A stretch of 64,000 nucleotides of DNA from Streptomyces sp. NRRL S-340 (GCF_000720185.1 NZ_JOIY01000014.1:62001-126000), one strand, 5' to 3'. Shown: positions 51,140 to 60,324, counted from the stretch's first letter. Numbers and translations are program-made. Notes: generated by a model not told the origin, from the sequence alone.

Positions 51140-52254
51140 CCGGATCCGGCCCGCGCCCCGCCTCGCCGGAACGCGACGACGGCGCCCCGCCGCCCCGCGT
51201 CTCGGTGGTCATCCCGAACTACAACTACGCCAAGACGCTGCCGCTGTGCCTGGAATCGCTGCGCCGGCAGACCCTCCCGCCCTTCGAGATCATCGTGTCG
51301 GACGACGCCAGCACCGACGGGTCCGCCGACATCGCCGAACGCTTCGGCTGCCGGGTGCTGCGCGCGACCACCAACCAGGGGGTCTCCGCCGCACGGAACG
51401 CGGGGGCCGCCGCCGCACGCGGCGACATCCTCTTCTTCCTCGACTCCGACGAGGCCCTCTCGCCCCGGTCGCTGGAGAACGCCGTACGGCTCCTGGCCGA
51501 GGACCCCGGACTCGGGTGCGTGCACGGCGTCATCGCCCCCGAACCACTCGTGGACGACGGCCCGGTGGAGTGGTACCGCACCCTGCACGCCCACCACTGG
51601 CGGCTCAAGGGCGTGGGCCCCACCCCCACCGCGTTCTTCGCGGCGGCAGCGGTGCCCCGACGGGTCTTCGAGGAGATCGGCCCCTTCCACCCCGCGCTGC
51701 GCGACAGCGAGGACGTGGAGTACAGCGAGCGGCTGTCCGCCCGCTACCGCATCCTGCTCACCGCGCAGGTGGAGGCCGCCCACGACGAGGAGTACCGGCT
51801 CGGCCCGATGCTGCGCGAGCAGTTCCGCCGGGCCCAGTACCTGCTCCCGTTCGCCGCCGCCCACCGGCGCCGGCCGGGCGCGCTGCGGGCCAACAGCATG
51901 GCCGGGGTCGCCGCGGCGCTGTTCACCGTGGCCACGCTGCCGGCCCTCGCGGTCCCTCCGCTCGCCGTGCTCCCCCTGCTCGGACTGCTCGGCTTCGCCT
52001 GCGCCGATCTGCCGCTGCTGCGGTTCGTCCGGCGCCGGCGCGGGACCGGTTTCGTGCCCCTGTTCGTCGGCCTGCACCTGCTGGTCAACCTCCAGATAGC
52101 GCTGGGCGCCGGCACCGGGTGGCTGCGCAGCAAGTTCGACCGCGACTTCGGCGCTCCGCCCGGCCGTCGTCCCTCGGCGGCCGGCCCGTCCCCCGAGCCG
52201 CGCGACGCGGTGCCCGTACCGGCCTCCGAGCACGCGGAAGGGGGCACCGGATGA
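51136..52254 (+). CDS. GT2 family glycosyltransferase, second copy
   Basis: 372 aa with the same layout as the GT2 at 48747: SVVIPNYNYAKTLPLCLESL, SDDASTDGS, FFLDSDEAL and SEDVEYSERL, then C-terminal hydrophobic helices (FTVATLPALAVPPLAVLPLLGLL). The two are clearly paralogous but diverged, so they probably add different sugars or act on different acceptors. GTG 51136 and the next ATG 52251 overlap the adjacent stops by four bases. Confidence 0.88.
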   Translation: MTGSGPRPASPERDDGAPPPRVSVVIPNYNYAKTLPLCLESLRRQTLPPFEIIVSDDASTDGSADIAERFGCRVLRATTNQGVSAARNAGAAAARGDILFFLDSDEALSPRSLENAVRLLAEDPGLGCVHGVIAPEPLVDDGPVEWYRTLHAHHWRLKGVGPTPTAFFAAAAVPRRVFEEIGPFHPALRDSEDVEYSERLSARYRILLTAQVEAAHDEEYRLGPMLREQFRRAQYLLPFAAAHRRRPGALRANSMAGVAAALFTVATLPALAVPPLAVLPLLGLLGFACADLPLLRFVRRRRGTGFVPLFVGLHLLVNLQIALGAGTGWLRSKFDRDFGAPPGRRPSAAGPSPEPRDAVPVPASEHAEGGTG

Positions 52255-53525
52255 CCGTGGTCCGCCGTGACGAGAGCGCGGCCGGAGCCGAGTGCCCCGA
52301 GCAGTCGGTGACCCCCGGCCTCGGCCGGACCGGGGAAGACGGTGGCACCGGACGGAAACCGGCGGGACCGCGCGTCGCGGCACCCGGCCCAGGCTCGGGT
52401 TCTGTCCCCGGCTGGGATGCCGGCTCCGCGCCCGGCCCAGGCTCGGGTTCCGGCCCCGGCTCGGACGCGGACTCTGCGCCCGGTTCAGCGCCCGGCCCCG
52501 GCTCGGACGCCGGTTCCGCGCCCGGTTCCGGCTCGGACGCCGGCACCGGTACCGGGTCCGGGAGACGGAAATGGTCCCGGCCCGTGCGGCGGTCGCTGGC
52601 CGTGGTGCTGGTCGGCGGTGCCGCGTACGGCATGTGGCGGGCCCTGGACGGCAGCGGCCCGGTCATCGGGGACCTGCTGACCCGCGAGGGCGCGGTCCCC
52701 TGGCTCGTCGGCTCGGCCGTGGTCAACCTCGCGGGACTGGCGCTGAGCATGGCGTCCTGGCGCAGCACGCTGGCCGGCGTGGGGACCGCCCTGCGCTGGG
52801 GGCCCACCGCCGAGATCTTCGGCGCGACCGTCCTCGGCAAGTACCTGCCCGGCCCCTTCTGGAGCGCCCTGGCAGGGGTGCACCTGGGGCGGCGCAACGG
52901 CGTCCCGGCGCAGCGCATGGTCACCGCGTACGTCCTCAACTCGGTGGTGGTGCTGCTCACGGCCGCCGTGGTGGGAGTCCTCGCCGCCCCCCGGGTGATG
53001 GGCGAGGGCGCGTGGTGGCTGCTGCCGGTGGCCGTCGCCCTCGCGGCCCTGCTGTGGAGACCTGGTGCCGTCCTGCGGGCGGCGCGCGGCGCGGCGAAGC
53101 TCCTGCGCAGACCCGCGCCCGACCTGCGGGTGGCGGACGGCGACCTGCGCCGGGCCGTCGTCTGGGAGGTGCTGTCCTGGGTCGTCGGCGGCGCGCACCT
53201 GTGGATGATCTCGGTGGTGCTCGGAGCCTCCGGCGCCGCCTCGCTCGGTCTGTGCGTGGGCGGGTTCGCCCTGGCCGCCGCGGCGGGCGCCGCCGCTCTG
53301 GTCGTCCCCGGCGGAGCGGGCGTGCGCGAGGTCGTCCTGATGGTCGTCCTGACGGCGGACCTGCCCTGGGCGCAGGCGGGGGCCGCGGCCCTGGCCAGTC
53401 GCCTGTGCTGCACCGTCACCGAGGTCCTGGGCGCCGGCACGGCCGTCCTGGCGGGCCGCCTGGCGACCGGACGCCGGGGCGGGCGCCCCCTGGCCCTCGC
53501 GGGGGAGGCGCCCCATGGCACCTGA
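52251..53525 (+). CDS. YbhN/LPG-synthase-TM-like integral membrane protein
   Basis: 424 aa. The first 110 residues are a soluble low-complexity region made of repeated PGSGS/APGPGSD units. Seven to eight membrane helices follow with GKYLPGPFWSALAGVHLGRR and VPGGAGVREVVLMVVL, the signatures of the UPF0104 membrane domain shared with the flippase half of MprF. Members are thought to move or modify lipids. Its place among glycosyltransferases suggests translocation of a lipid-linked sugar. It overlaps the upstream GT2 by ATGA and the downstream deacetylase gene by 11 bases. Confidence 0.8.
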   Translation: MTVVRRDESAAGAECPEQSVTPGLGRTGEDGGTGRKPAGPRVAAPGPGSGSVPGWDAGSAPGPGSGSGPGSDADSAPGSAPGPGSDAGSAPGSGSDAGTGTGSGRRKWSRPVRRSLAVVLVGGAAYGMWRALDGSGPVIGDLLTREGAVPWLVGSAVVNLAGLALSMASWRSTLAGVGTALRWGPTAEIFGATVLGKYLPGPFWSALAGVHLGRRNGVPAQRMVTAYVLNSVVVLLTAAVVGVLAAPRVMGEGAWWLLPVAVALAALLWRPGAVLRAARGAAKLLRRPAPDLRVADGDLRRAVVWEVLSWVVGGAHLWMISVVLGASGAASLGLCVGGFALAAAAGAAALVVPGGAGVREVVLMVVLTADLPWAQAGAAALASRLCCTVTEVLGAGTAVLAGRLATGRRGGRPLALAGEAPHGT

Positions 53526-54243
53526 GACGTCCGCTCGGGCGGTACGGGCCCTGGGGGCGCAGGCGGCCTGGAGTCTGGTGCGCCGGACCGAGGCACTGCG
53601 CGCCCGGTTCACCGGCGGCGCGGGGACCGGTCCCGTCCTCGGACGGGGTCCCGTCTTCCGCGTCCCGGCCGGCCCTGCCCGGGACCCGGATCCGCCGCTG
53701 GCCCTCACCGTCGACGACGGCCCCGATCCCCGCTGGACGCCGGCCCTGCTCGACGTCCTCGACACCCACGGGGTGCGGGCCACCTTCTTCGTGGTCGGCA
53801 CCCGCGCGAGAGCGCATCCCGCACTCCTGCGCCGGGTCCTGGCCGCCGGACACCGCCTCGGCAACCACTCCCTGACCCACCGCCAGCCGTTCGCCGCGCT
53901 GTCCGCCGGCGCGCTCGACCGGGAGATCGCGGAGACCCAGCGCGTGGTGGCGGACGAGACCGGCGTCGCCCCGGTCCTCTTCCGGGCCCCGGCCGGCGGC
54001 TGGTCGCGGTCGGTCCTCGCCGCCGTACGGCACCACGGCCTGACCCCGGTGGACTGGACGGTCGATCCGAAGGACTGGCGCCGGCCCCCCGCCGACCGGA
54101 TCGCGGAGCGGGTGGTCCGCGCGCGGGCGGGCGACATCGTCCTCTGCCACGACGGCGGCGGTGACCGCTCGCACACCGTCAGGGCGCTGGACACGGCGCT
54201 GGCGTCGCTGCGCGCCCGCGGGACGCGCTTCACCCCGCTGTAG
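53515..54243 (+). CDS. polysaccharide deacetylase (NodB domain)
   Basis: 242 aa carbohydrate esterase 4. LTVDDGPD (catalytic D67, metal D68), the metal pair H118 and H122 in NHSLTH, FRAPAGGWS and DIVLCHDGGG are all present, so the enzyme should remove N-acetyl groups using a divalent metal. There is no clear signal peptide; the N-terminus is only mildly hydrophobic, so it may act on a cytosolic or membrane-linked saccharide. It is the last gene of the operon, overlapping the YbhN-like gene. Confidence 0.88.
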   Translation: MAPETSARAVRALGAQAAWSLVRRTEALRARFTGGAGTGPVLGRGPVFRVPAGPARDPDPPLALTVDDGPDPRWTPALLDVLDTHGVRATFFVVGTRARAHPALLRRVLAAGHRLGNHSLTHRQPFAALSAGALDREIAETQRVVADETGVAPVLFRAPAGGWSRSVLAAVRHHGLTPVDWTVDPKDWRRPPADRIAERVVRARAGDIVLCHDGGGDRSHTVRALDTALASLRARGTRFTPL

Positions 54244-54372
54244 GACCCGGTCCCGGACGCCGCCGGCCGCGTCGCGCGCACATCCGCAGGCGCGTCCGGG
54301 ACCCACACGGACATGTCCGCCCGCCCCGGCACAGGGCCGGGAGCGGCGACGGACAGCACAAGGAGGAAACCC

Positions 54373-54759
54373 ATGCGAAGAATCCGGGGAATCCGGAACA
54401 TGTTTCTCGTCCTCGGGGCCATGGCCGGCCTCTTCGGCGCCACCGCCTGGCCGGCCCAGGCGGCGCCCGCCGCCTACCAGTGCGATGCCGCGCACGACCA
54501 CGACGGCGTCCTCGTCACGTTCGCCGACCGCGACTACGGAGGGGAGTGCCGGGCCACCTCGTACCCCCAGGTCGGAGACCTCCGGAACCTGGGCTTCAAC
54601 GACACGATCTCCTCGTTGAAGAACCGCACGCCCTACACGCTCTGCTTCTACAGCGACTCGGAGAACAAGGGAAAGGTGTTCCAGATCCACGCCTATGAGT
54701 GGTGGTGGACCCTCCCGGACTGGATCGACGACCAGATCTCGTCCTACGACTTCTGCTGA
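54373..54759 (+). CDS. secreted small protein, peptidase-inhibitor I36 / crystallin-like
   Basis: 128 aa. A Sec signal (about 1-30, ending AQAAPA) precedes a mature domain of about 98 residues with four Cys. VTFADRDYGGECRATSYPQVGDLRNLGFNDTISSLKN is the beta/gamma-crystallin-like Greek-key pattern found in Streptomyces I36-type inhibitors (SMI-like). It may inhibit metalloproteases or protect the cell surface. AAGGAGGAAACCC precedes the ATG. It lies 129 bases after the deacetylase and has its own terminator. Confidence 0.82.
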   Translation: MRRIRGIRNMFLVLGAMAGLFGATAWPAQAAPAAYQCDAAHDHDGVLVTFADRDYGGECRATSYPQVGDLRNLGFNDTISSLKNRTPYTLCFYSDSENKGKVFQIHAYEWWWTLPDWIDDQISSYDFC

Positions 54760-54783
54760 GGGTCCGCGAGGCTGAGCGTCACC

Positions 54784-54823
54784 GGCCGGGCCGCCTCCCG
54801 CCGTCCGGGGAGGCGGTCCGGCC
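54784..54823. terminator. bidirectional hairpin between convergent genes
   Basis: 16-bp stem (54784-54799 with 54808-54823), one G-U pair, after the I36-like gene and facing the TetR gene. Confidence 0.75.
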
Positions 54824-54909
54824 GCGCCGGTGGTGCGACCGGACCGCGGTTCGCCCGGACGGTGCGGGCTGAAGGCGCCGGTTGCGGCCCCCTGCGCACG
54901 GCAGGTGTC

Positions 54910-55524
54910 TCAGGTGGTCAGACCGGCGGCGGTCAGCCAGATGTGCGCGCAGGTCGCCGACGCCTCCTCCAGTTTTCCGGGGGACTGCTGCGAGGCGTGG
55001 TAGAACGTCCGCTCGATCATCCAGCACAGGGCGCGGGCCATCGCCGGTGCCTCGTCCGGCGCGGTGCCGGTCCGGACGCCGGCGCGTTCCAGGACGGCGG
55101 TGATGGCCGCGATGAACAGGTCGGCCGTATGACTCCACAGCTCGCCGATCTCCGGCACGGTCAACGACAGGTCGATCGCCGTCCGCATGACCAGGCCGTG
55201 CTCGTTCCACAGCTCGACCGTGCGCCGCATCGCCGCCGCGACGGCCCGGCGCGGCTCGTCGGCCTGCGCTGTGGCCCGGGACCGTTCCCACAGGTGCGCG
55301 ACGGTCCGGGACACGAGCGCGGTGACCACTTCCTGCTTGGAGCCGAAGTAGAAGTACAGGGCACCGCGTGTGATCCCGGCGCCCTGAGCGATGTCGCCGA
55401 CGGTCAGGGCGTCGTACCCCTTCTGCGCCAGCAGGGCTTCGCAGGTGTCCAGGATGGCCCGTTCCCGGACATCGCCCTTGCGTTCGGTGGAGCGCCGGCT
55501 CCGCGCGGGGTGGTGGGCGGGCAT
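54910..55524 (-). CDS. TetR-family regulator coupled to an SDR
   Basis: 204 aa. HTH: LTVGDIAQGAGITRGALYFYFGSKQEVVTAL; the C-terminal region (CWMIERTFYHASQ) is of the EthR-like type common beside oxidoreductases. Its ATG at 55524 shares one base with the SDR stop (TGATG), so the two are translated together. It is therefore likely to control the SDR and itself through the promoter upstream of 56372, which contains three TCGAT words. Confidence 0.88.
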   Translation of the reverse strand: MPAHHPARSRRSTERKGDVRERAILDTCEALLAQKGYDALTVGDIAQGAGITRGALYFYFGSKQEVVTALVSRTVAHLWERSRATAQADEPRRAVAAAMRRTVELWNEHGLVMRTAIDLSLTVPEIGELWSHTADLFIAAITAVLERAGVRTGTAPDEAPAMARALCWMIERTFYHASQQSPGKLEEASATCAHIWLTAAGLTT

Positions 55525-56372
55525 CAGAGCTGAGCCCCCTCGGGGAAGTCGGTCGTCCGGGAGAGTCCCTCCCACGCGCGGATGTCCTCGTCCACGGCCG
55601 TGCGCGCGGCGGTGACCAGGCGCAGCGCGTCCGAGCCCAGGACGAGGTGGGCCGGCGGCTGAGCGACCGACGCGATGTGCACGACGGCCTCCCCGGCCTT
55701 GGCCGGATCACCCAGCTGGTTGCCGCTGGCCTTCTGCCGCGCCTCGCGGATGGGGGCGAACAGGTCGTCGTAGTCGTCGACGGTCCGTTCGGCGCGGGTC
55801 ATGGACCGTCCGGCCCAGGCGGTGCGGAAGGAGCCGGGCTCGATCGCCGTCACGTGGATCCCGAACTGTGCGACCTCCTTGCCCAGTGCCTCGAGGATGC
55901 CTTCGAGGGCGAACTTGCTGCCGCAGTAGGCGGACATGCCGGGCACGGCCATGAGGCCGCCCATGGAGGTGACGGCCATCAGGTGCCCGCGGCGGCGCCG
56001 GCGCATGGGGGGCAGCGCCGCCTTCAGGGTGGCCACCGCCCCGAAGACGTTGACCTCGAACTGCCGCCGCACCTCGGCCAGCGGCGTCTCCTCGAAGGTG
56101 CCCTCCAGGCCGTAGCCCGCGTTGGCGACGACGACGTCCAGCGGACCCGTGTTCCGCTCCGCCTCCGCGACCACCTCCGAGACGGCGTCGTCGTCCGTCA
56201 CGTCCAGGACACGGCCGTGCGCGTGCCCGGGCCCGAGCGCCTCGAAGACCCGCAGGTCCTCTTCGGAGCGGACCGTGCCGACGACGGTGTGCCCGGCGGC
56301 CAGGGCCGCTTGGGCGAAGGCACGTCCCAGGCCCGAGCTGACGCCGGTGACGAGCCAGTTCTGCTGCCGCAC
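55524..56372 (-). CDS. short-chain dehydrogenase/reductase
   Basis: 282 aa classical SDR. WLVTGVSSGLGRAFAQAAL is the NAD(P)-binding loop, NAGYGLEG the structural motif, and YCGSKFALEG the catalytic YxxxK. The IEPGSFRTAW region is typical of the SDR subgroup acting on lipids or ketones. GTG 56372 follows GGGAGGAAG. It is the first gene of a two-gene operon with a TetR regulator. Substrate unknown. Confidence 0.88.
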   Translation of the reverse strand: MRQQNWLVTGVSSGLGRAFAQAALAAGHTVVGTVRSEEDLRVFEALGPGHAHGRVLDVTDDDAVSEVVAEAERNTGPLDVVVANAGYGLEGTFEETPLAEVRRQFEVNVFGAVATLKAALPPMRRRRRGHLMAVTSMGGLMAVPGMSAYCGSKFALEGILEALGKEVAQFGIHVTAIEPGSFRTAWAGRSMTRAERTVDDYDDLFAPIREARQKASGNQLGDPAKAGEAVVHIASVAQPPAHLVLGSDALRLVTAARTAVDEDIRAWEGLSRTTDFPEGAQL

Positions 56373-56571
56373 TTTTCTTCCTCCCGACGGGACCCGAGGG
56401 GGCAGGACTGCCCCCTCACCCACAGAGTCTACACACCGTCGATTTTTATCTTCGATGCGTCGATTCGGGCGTCCTGGGACGGCGCCAGACCTGGCCGAGG
56501 CCGGTCCCGCCGGAGGCCCGGCCGCCGCGAGGACCTCCGGTCCGGCCGCTGGAGCGGGGTGAGCCTGGCCT
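56373..56571 (-). promoter_or_regulatory. promoter region of the SDR-TetR operon
   Basis: AT-richer patch at 56430-56470 with TCGAT at three places and TAGACT as a possible -10 on the minus strand. A TetR operator is expected here, but no perfect palindrome is visible. Confidence 0.4.
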
Positions 56572-56690
56572 GATCTGGCCGTACGGACCTGATCCGGCCG
56601 TACGGACGTGGCCGGTCATGCGGACGTGGCCTGGCCGTACGGACGTGGCCGGTCGTGCGGACGTGGCCGGCCGTGGGGACAGGCAGACCG
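56572..56690. repeat. tandem 18-19-bp repeat
   Basis: About six units of the type CCGGCCGTACGGACGTGG, alternating GGCCGTACGG and GGTCRTGCGG, between the SDR promoter and the terminator of the large WXG-partner gene. Confidence 0.65.
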
Positions 56691-56745
56691 TAGGGACGGG
56701 CCCGTGCCTGCGGTCTGCCTGTTCACGGTCTGTCTGTCCCCACGG
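56671..56745 (-). terminator. long inverted repeat after the 1181-aa gene
   Basis: 20-base arms (56671-56690 with 56726-56745, one mismatch) containing CCGTGGGGACAGGCAGACCG, with a nested GGCAGACCG/CGGTCTGCC alternative. It lies 30 bases past the stop at 56776. Confidence 0.65.
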
Positions 56746-56775
56746 TCTGCCTGTCGGTCGGCCGGGCGGCGCGGA

Positions 56776-59700
56776 TCAGTCCTGGGCCGGGGCGGGGTTC
56801 AGCTCGGTGTACACCGGGTGGCCGAAGACGCCGTTCTTCACGGCGTCCTTCGCGGTCAGGTACATGGCGTAGTACGCCCAGGAGATGGGCGTCTCGGACA
56901 GCCAGCGGTTCACGACCAGACCGCCCGGCGGCTGGTTGCGGTACGCCCATTTCTCGCCGACGGCACTCCACTTGTACAGCCCGTGCCGTACCGTCGCGAG
57001 CCCTCCGCCGAGGAACTCGAAGACCCACTCGCCGGTGGTGAGGTGTACGCCCGTGAGGTGCTGGACGACACCGTTGGTCATGAGGTTGCCCACGGTGACG
57101 TTGAAGCCCTCCTTGAGTCCCGAGTACAGGGCCTCGCGGAACTTCTGTCCCTTGAACGTGTTCCACGTGGACCCCGGCTCCGGCCCGGCGGAGCCAGGGG
57201 AGACGGCCTCCTCGGCCGAGCGCACGCTCCCCGCCGGGGCGGGGGGCGGTTCTGGGTTCCGCCCCGCCACCGCGGCTCCGTCCGTCTCCGTCCTCGACGG
57301 GCCGCCCGACGGCGGGTCCCCGGCGCCCGGCTTCTCCCCGGGCGGCCGGGGTGTGCCGGGCCCGGGTTCCGGTCCCGGCTCCCGGGCTCCCGTGCCGGCG
57401 GGCTCGGGGGTGGCGGTGGGCTCGGCCGGGGTCCCGGCGGGTTCCGGGCGCACGGCCGGCACCTCGCCCGCCCCTGGGGGCGTCCCGCCGCCCGGGTTGC
57501 CGGTCCGTACGGGTCCGGCGGGCGGTACGCTCCCGGCGTCCGGCCCCGCTTCCACGGGCCTCGTCCCGGTGGCGGGCGGCCGCGGTGGGGCGGCCGGGCT
57601 CGGCGGACCGGGAGGAGCGCCGTCCTTCGCGGGCGTGCCGACCGCGCGGGGGCTGAGGATCGCCTCCACCTCGTCGGCCCTGGTCATCCGGGTCGCGGCG
57701 GAGCCTTCCGCCGCGGTCGAGGCGGACGCGGGACCTTCGGCGGTGCGCGTGGCGGCCCCGTCGCCCGAGGCGCGGACCGATGCCTCGCCCGCGGTCCCGG
57801 CTTCCGTCGAGGACGCCCGCTCAGGACGGGAGAGCGTCTGCCCGGTACGGGCCGGGGAATCCGCACGCGCGGTACCGGCCGGCGTCTCCCGCACGGCACC
57901 GGTCTCCTCCGCGGACGTCCGCTGCGCGGTGGGCCGGGGTGCTTCCGCTGTCCGTGCGGGGGCAGCCGTGTTGGCCGTCCCGGCCGGGACCTCCCTCCCG
58001 CTCTCCGCGGGCGCGGCGGGGTGCTGTTCGCGCACGGGAGACGGTGAGGGCGGCTCGCCACGGGGTTCCCGTGCCGGGACGGCGCTGTCCCCGCTCTTGG
58101 GCACGGGAGCGCCCTTGGCAGTGGCGGAAGCATCGGACACGGTCGGCAGGGGCGACCGAGCGGCCCCGGCCCCAGTCCCGCTCCCGGCCACGTCCGGGGA
58201 CCGGCCCTCCGCCACCGCCTGCGGCTCGGCGGGGCGCGGCGCGGATTCCGCAGGACGCGGCGCGGACACGGCAGGGCCCGGTGCCTGGTCAGCAGGGCGC
58301 GGCGCGGGGTCAGTGGGGCGCGGCGCGGATTCCGCAGGACGCGGCGCGGACACGGCAGGGCCCGGTGCCTGGTCAGCAGGGCGCGGCGCGGGGTCAGCGG
58401 GGCGTGGCGCGGGTTCCGTGGGGCGTGGCGCGGGCTCCGCAGGACGCGGCCCGGGTTCGCCAAGGCGCTGCACAGGTTCCGTAGGACGCGGCGTGGACAC
58501 GGCAGGGTCCGGTGCCTGGTCAGCAGGGCGCGGCGCGGGGTCAGCGGGGCGCGGCGCGACTTCGGCAGGGCGCTGCACAGGTTCCGTAGGACGCGACGCC
58601 GGGTCGGTACGAGGGGCCTCCGGTCGGGGGCGTGGCGCGTCGGTGGTCCCGGCTCTGGACTCGGTCGTCAGGCGCGTGCCGGCGGGTGCCGCGGTCTCGC
58701 CCGAGGCGGCGGGCGGGGGCGGCGCGCTCTCCTGGCGCGGTGTGCCCGCCCGCACCGGTTCGGCCGGGGCGGCCCTGCCGGACTCCGTGACGGTGCGCTC
58801 CGCGCCGGACGCGGGACCGCCGGCGTCCGTCCCGCCCGTCTCCGCGCGCGTGCCCCGCGCGGACGCCTGCGCGCCGGTCGTGCCACTCGGCGGGACGGGG
58901 TTCTGCGACGCACGCCCGGGCTGCTCCGCGCCCGCCTTTGCCTCCGTCTCGCGGACCGCCGGTGCCGTCGGCGCCTCACCCGCCGGGCGCGCGGGCGGAG
59001 GCGGTGTCACGGCGGCCGGACGCGCGGGCGGCGCCGGCGCCATGGCCGCACCGGAAGCCTCGTCCGCCGGGGCGCCGGGCACCTCCCGGCTCTCGCGCGG
59101 CGTACCGACCGCCCCCTGGCCCGGTCTCCCGCTCTCCTTGAGCGTGCCGGCGTCCGCCGGGCGCGGGCTCGGCGTCGGGGTGGGACCGGCCGCGGCTTCC
59201 TCGGACACGCGCGCGGGCGTGGCCTCCGGGGCCGCCTCCGGACGCGGAGCCGGCGCCGGACCGGCCTCGGTGGGCCGGACGGACTCGGTGGGCCGGACGG
59301 ACTCGGCGGGCGGAGGCGTCAGGCCCTGCGGCTCGGGCGTTGAGCCGGGCTCCGGCCGCCCCTGCGGAAGCGGCTGCGGCGACCCGGGTGCCTCCTTCCG
59401 CAGAACCACGCCGGTCTCCGGGGCCGGCACGGTCTCCGGGGCCTCGGACGGCCGCGCCGGGCCGGTCGCCGCCTCGGGAGCGGGTTTCTCCGTCAGGGCC
59501 TTGGTGGACCCCGCGGCCTCCTTCTCGGACGCCGCCGCGGCGTCGTCGACGGCCTTCTCCCCGGTGATGAGGCGCTTCAGCCCGGCACCGAGCGCCGTCT
59601 GCTCCAGGACGCCCTCGGCCAGCCCGAGACCCGTGTCGAAACCGAAGAACACGGCGAGCTGCCAGGCGTTGCCCTTCCAGTCCACCGGCCGTCCGCTCAA

Positions 59701-60321
59701 CAGCTTGGGCACGGCCAGCGACACGTAGAAGCCCGGATAGGCCCGCGCCTGAGCCGGCAGGACGTCGATCACGAGGCTCTCGGTGAGCTTGCCCAGGCCC
59801 TCGCCGAGACGCTCACCCGTCCGGCCCGCGGCACTCCCCGCGGCGCGCAGGAACTGGGTGAACCCGGCGAGGGTGGCGCGGAACCGGGCGAGCGCGGTCA
59901 GGACGCGTTCCATGAGCGGCAGCACACGTGCCCACACCCAGTCCAGCACCAGGCCGCCCAGCCAGCTCAGTGCCATGCCGACGGCCAGGATCTCCAGGAT
60001 CTCCAGGACGATGCCGATGACCTGTTTGACGATGAGCCAGGTCTTGTCCGCGTGGTCCTGCGCCTGTTGCCCCGTGGTCTCCAGCACCTCGGCCGTGCGG
60101 GCCATCAGATCCAGGTGCCCGTCGAGTGCCTTGGTGTAGGCGGGCGCGTCCGGGCCCTCCCAGGCGCCGCTCCCCGCGGTCTCCTCAAGGGTGTCGCGCA
60201 GGACACGCAGCCTCTGGCCGTGGGCAGCCAGTTCCTGGCCGTGCTCGTGCAGGGAGGACGGATCGCCGAGCTCCCGGATGACCTGGGTGATCCAGCCGGC
60301 GATGGCGTCGTTGATGTCCAC
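56776..60321 (-). CDS. 1181-aa WXG100-partner protein with a proline-rich repeat region
   Basis: Large multi-part protein. Residues 1-95 are a helical WXG-like domain (SGAWEGPDAPAYTKALDGH). Residues 95-145 are strongly hydrophobic (IVKQVIGIVLEILEILAVGMALSWLGG). A second ordered part runs to about 260 (YPGFYVSLAVPKLLSG, NAWQLAVFFGFDTGLG). About 780 residues of Pro/Ala/Thr/Glu-rich repeats follow, then a conserved-looking C-terminal domain of about 120 residues (WNTFKGQKFREALYSGLKEG to KDAVKNGVFGHPVYTELN). The 28-residue repeat comes from an 84-bp DNA duplication. GTG start 60321, three bases after the WXG100 stop. The plan resembles type VII-type or polymorphic-toxin proteins, but no known toxin motif or immunity gene is seen. 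Confidence 0.7.
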   Translation of the reverse strand: MDINDAIAGWITQVIRELGDPSSLHEHGQELAAHGQRLRVLRDTLEETAGSGAWEGPDAPAYTKALDGHLDLMARTAEVLETTGQQAQDHADKTWLIVKQVIGIVLEILEILAVGMALSWLGGLVLDWVWARVLPLMERVLTALARFRATLAGFTQFLRAAGSAAGRTGERLGEGLGKLTESLVIDVLPAQARAYPGFYVSLAVPKLLSGRPVDWKGNAWQLAVFFGFDTGLGLAEGVLEQTALGAGLKRLITGEKAVDDAAAASEKEAAGSTKALTEKPAPEAATGPARPSEAPETVPAPETGVVLRKEAPGSPQPLPQGRPEPGSTPEPQGLTPPPAESVRPTESVRPTEAGPAPAPRPEAAPEATPARVSEEAAAGPTPTPSPRPADAGTLKESGRPGQGAVGTPRESREVPGAPADEASGAAMAPAPPARPAAVTPPPPARPAGEAPTAPAVRETEAKAGAEQPGRASQNPVPPSGTTGAQASARGTRAETGGTDAGGPASGAERTVTESGRAAPAEPVRAGTPRQESAPPPPAASGETAAPAGTRLTTESRAGTTDAPRPRPEAPRTDPASRPTEPVQRPAEVAPRPADPAPRPADQAPDPAVSTPRPTEPVQRLGEPGPRPAEPAPRPTEPAPRPADPAPRPADQAPGPAVSAPRPAESAPRPTDPAPRPADQAPGPAVSAPRPAESAPRPAEPQAVAEGRSPDVAGSGTGAGAARSPLPTVSDASATAKGAPVPKSGDSAVPAREPRGEPPSPSPVREQHPAAPAESGREVPAGTANTAAPARTAEAPRPTAQRTSAEETGAVRETPAGTARADSPARTGQTLSRPERASSTEAGTAGEASVRASGDGAATRTAEGPASASTAAEGSAATRMTRADEVEAILSPRAVGTPAKDGAPPGPPSPAAPPRPPATGTRPVEAGPDAGSVPPAGPVRTGNPGGGTPPGAGEVPAVRPEPAGTPAEPTATPEPAGTGAREPGPEPGPGTPRPPGEKPGAGDPPSGGPSRTETDGAAVAGRNPEPPPAPAGSVRSAEEAVSPGSAGPEPGSTWNTFKGQKFREALYSGLKEGFNVTVGNLMTNGVVQHLTGVHLTTGEWVFEFLGGGLATVRHGLYKWSAVGEKWAYRNQPPGGLVVNRWLSETPISWAYYAMYLTAKDAVKNGVFGHPVYTELNPAPAQD
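58231..58397. repeat. 84-bp tandem duplication inside the proline-rich region
   Basis: 58231-58313 and 58315-58397 are near-identical, period 84 bases (28 codons). A third, diverged copy follows at about 58489-58570. Confidence 0.8.
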
Positions 60322-60324
60322 GGA

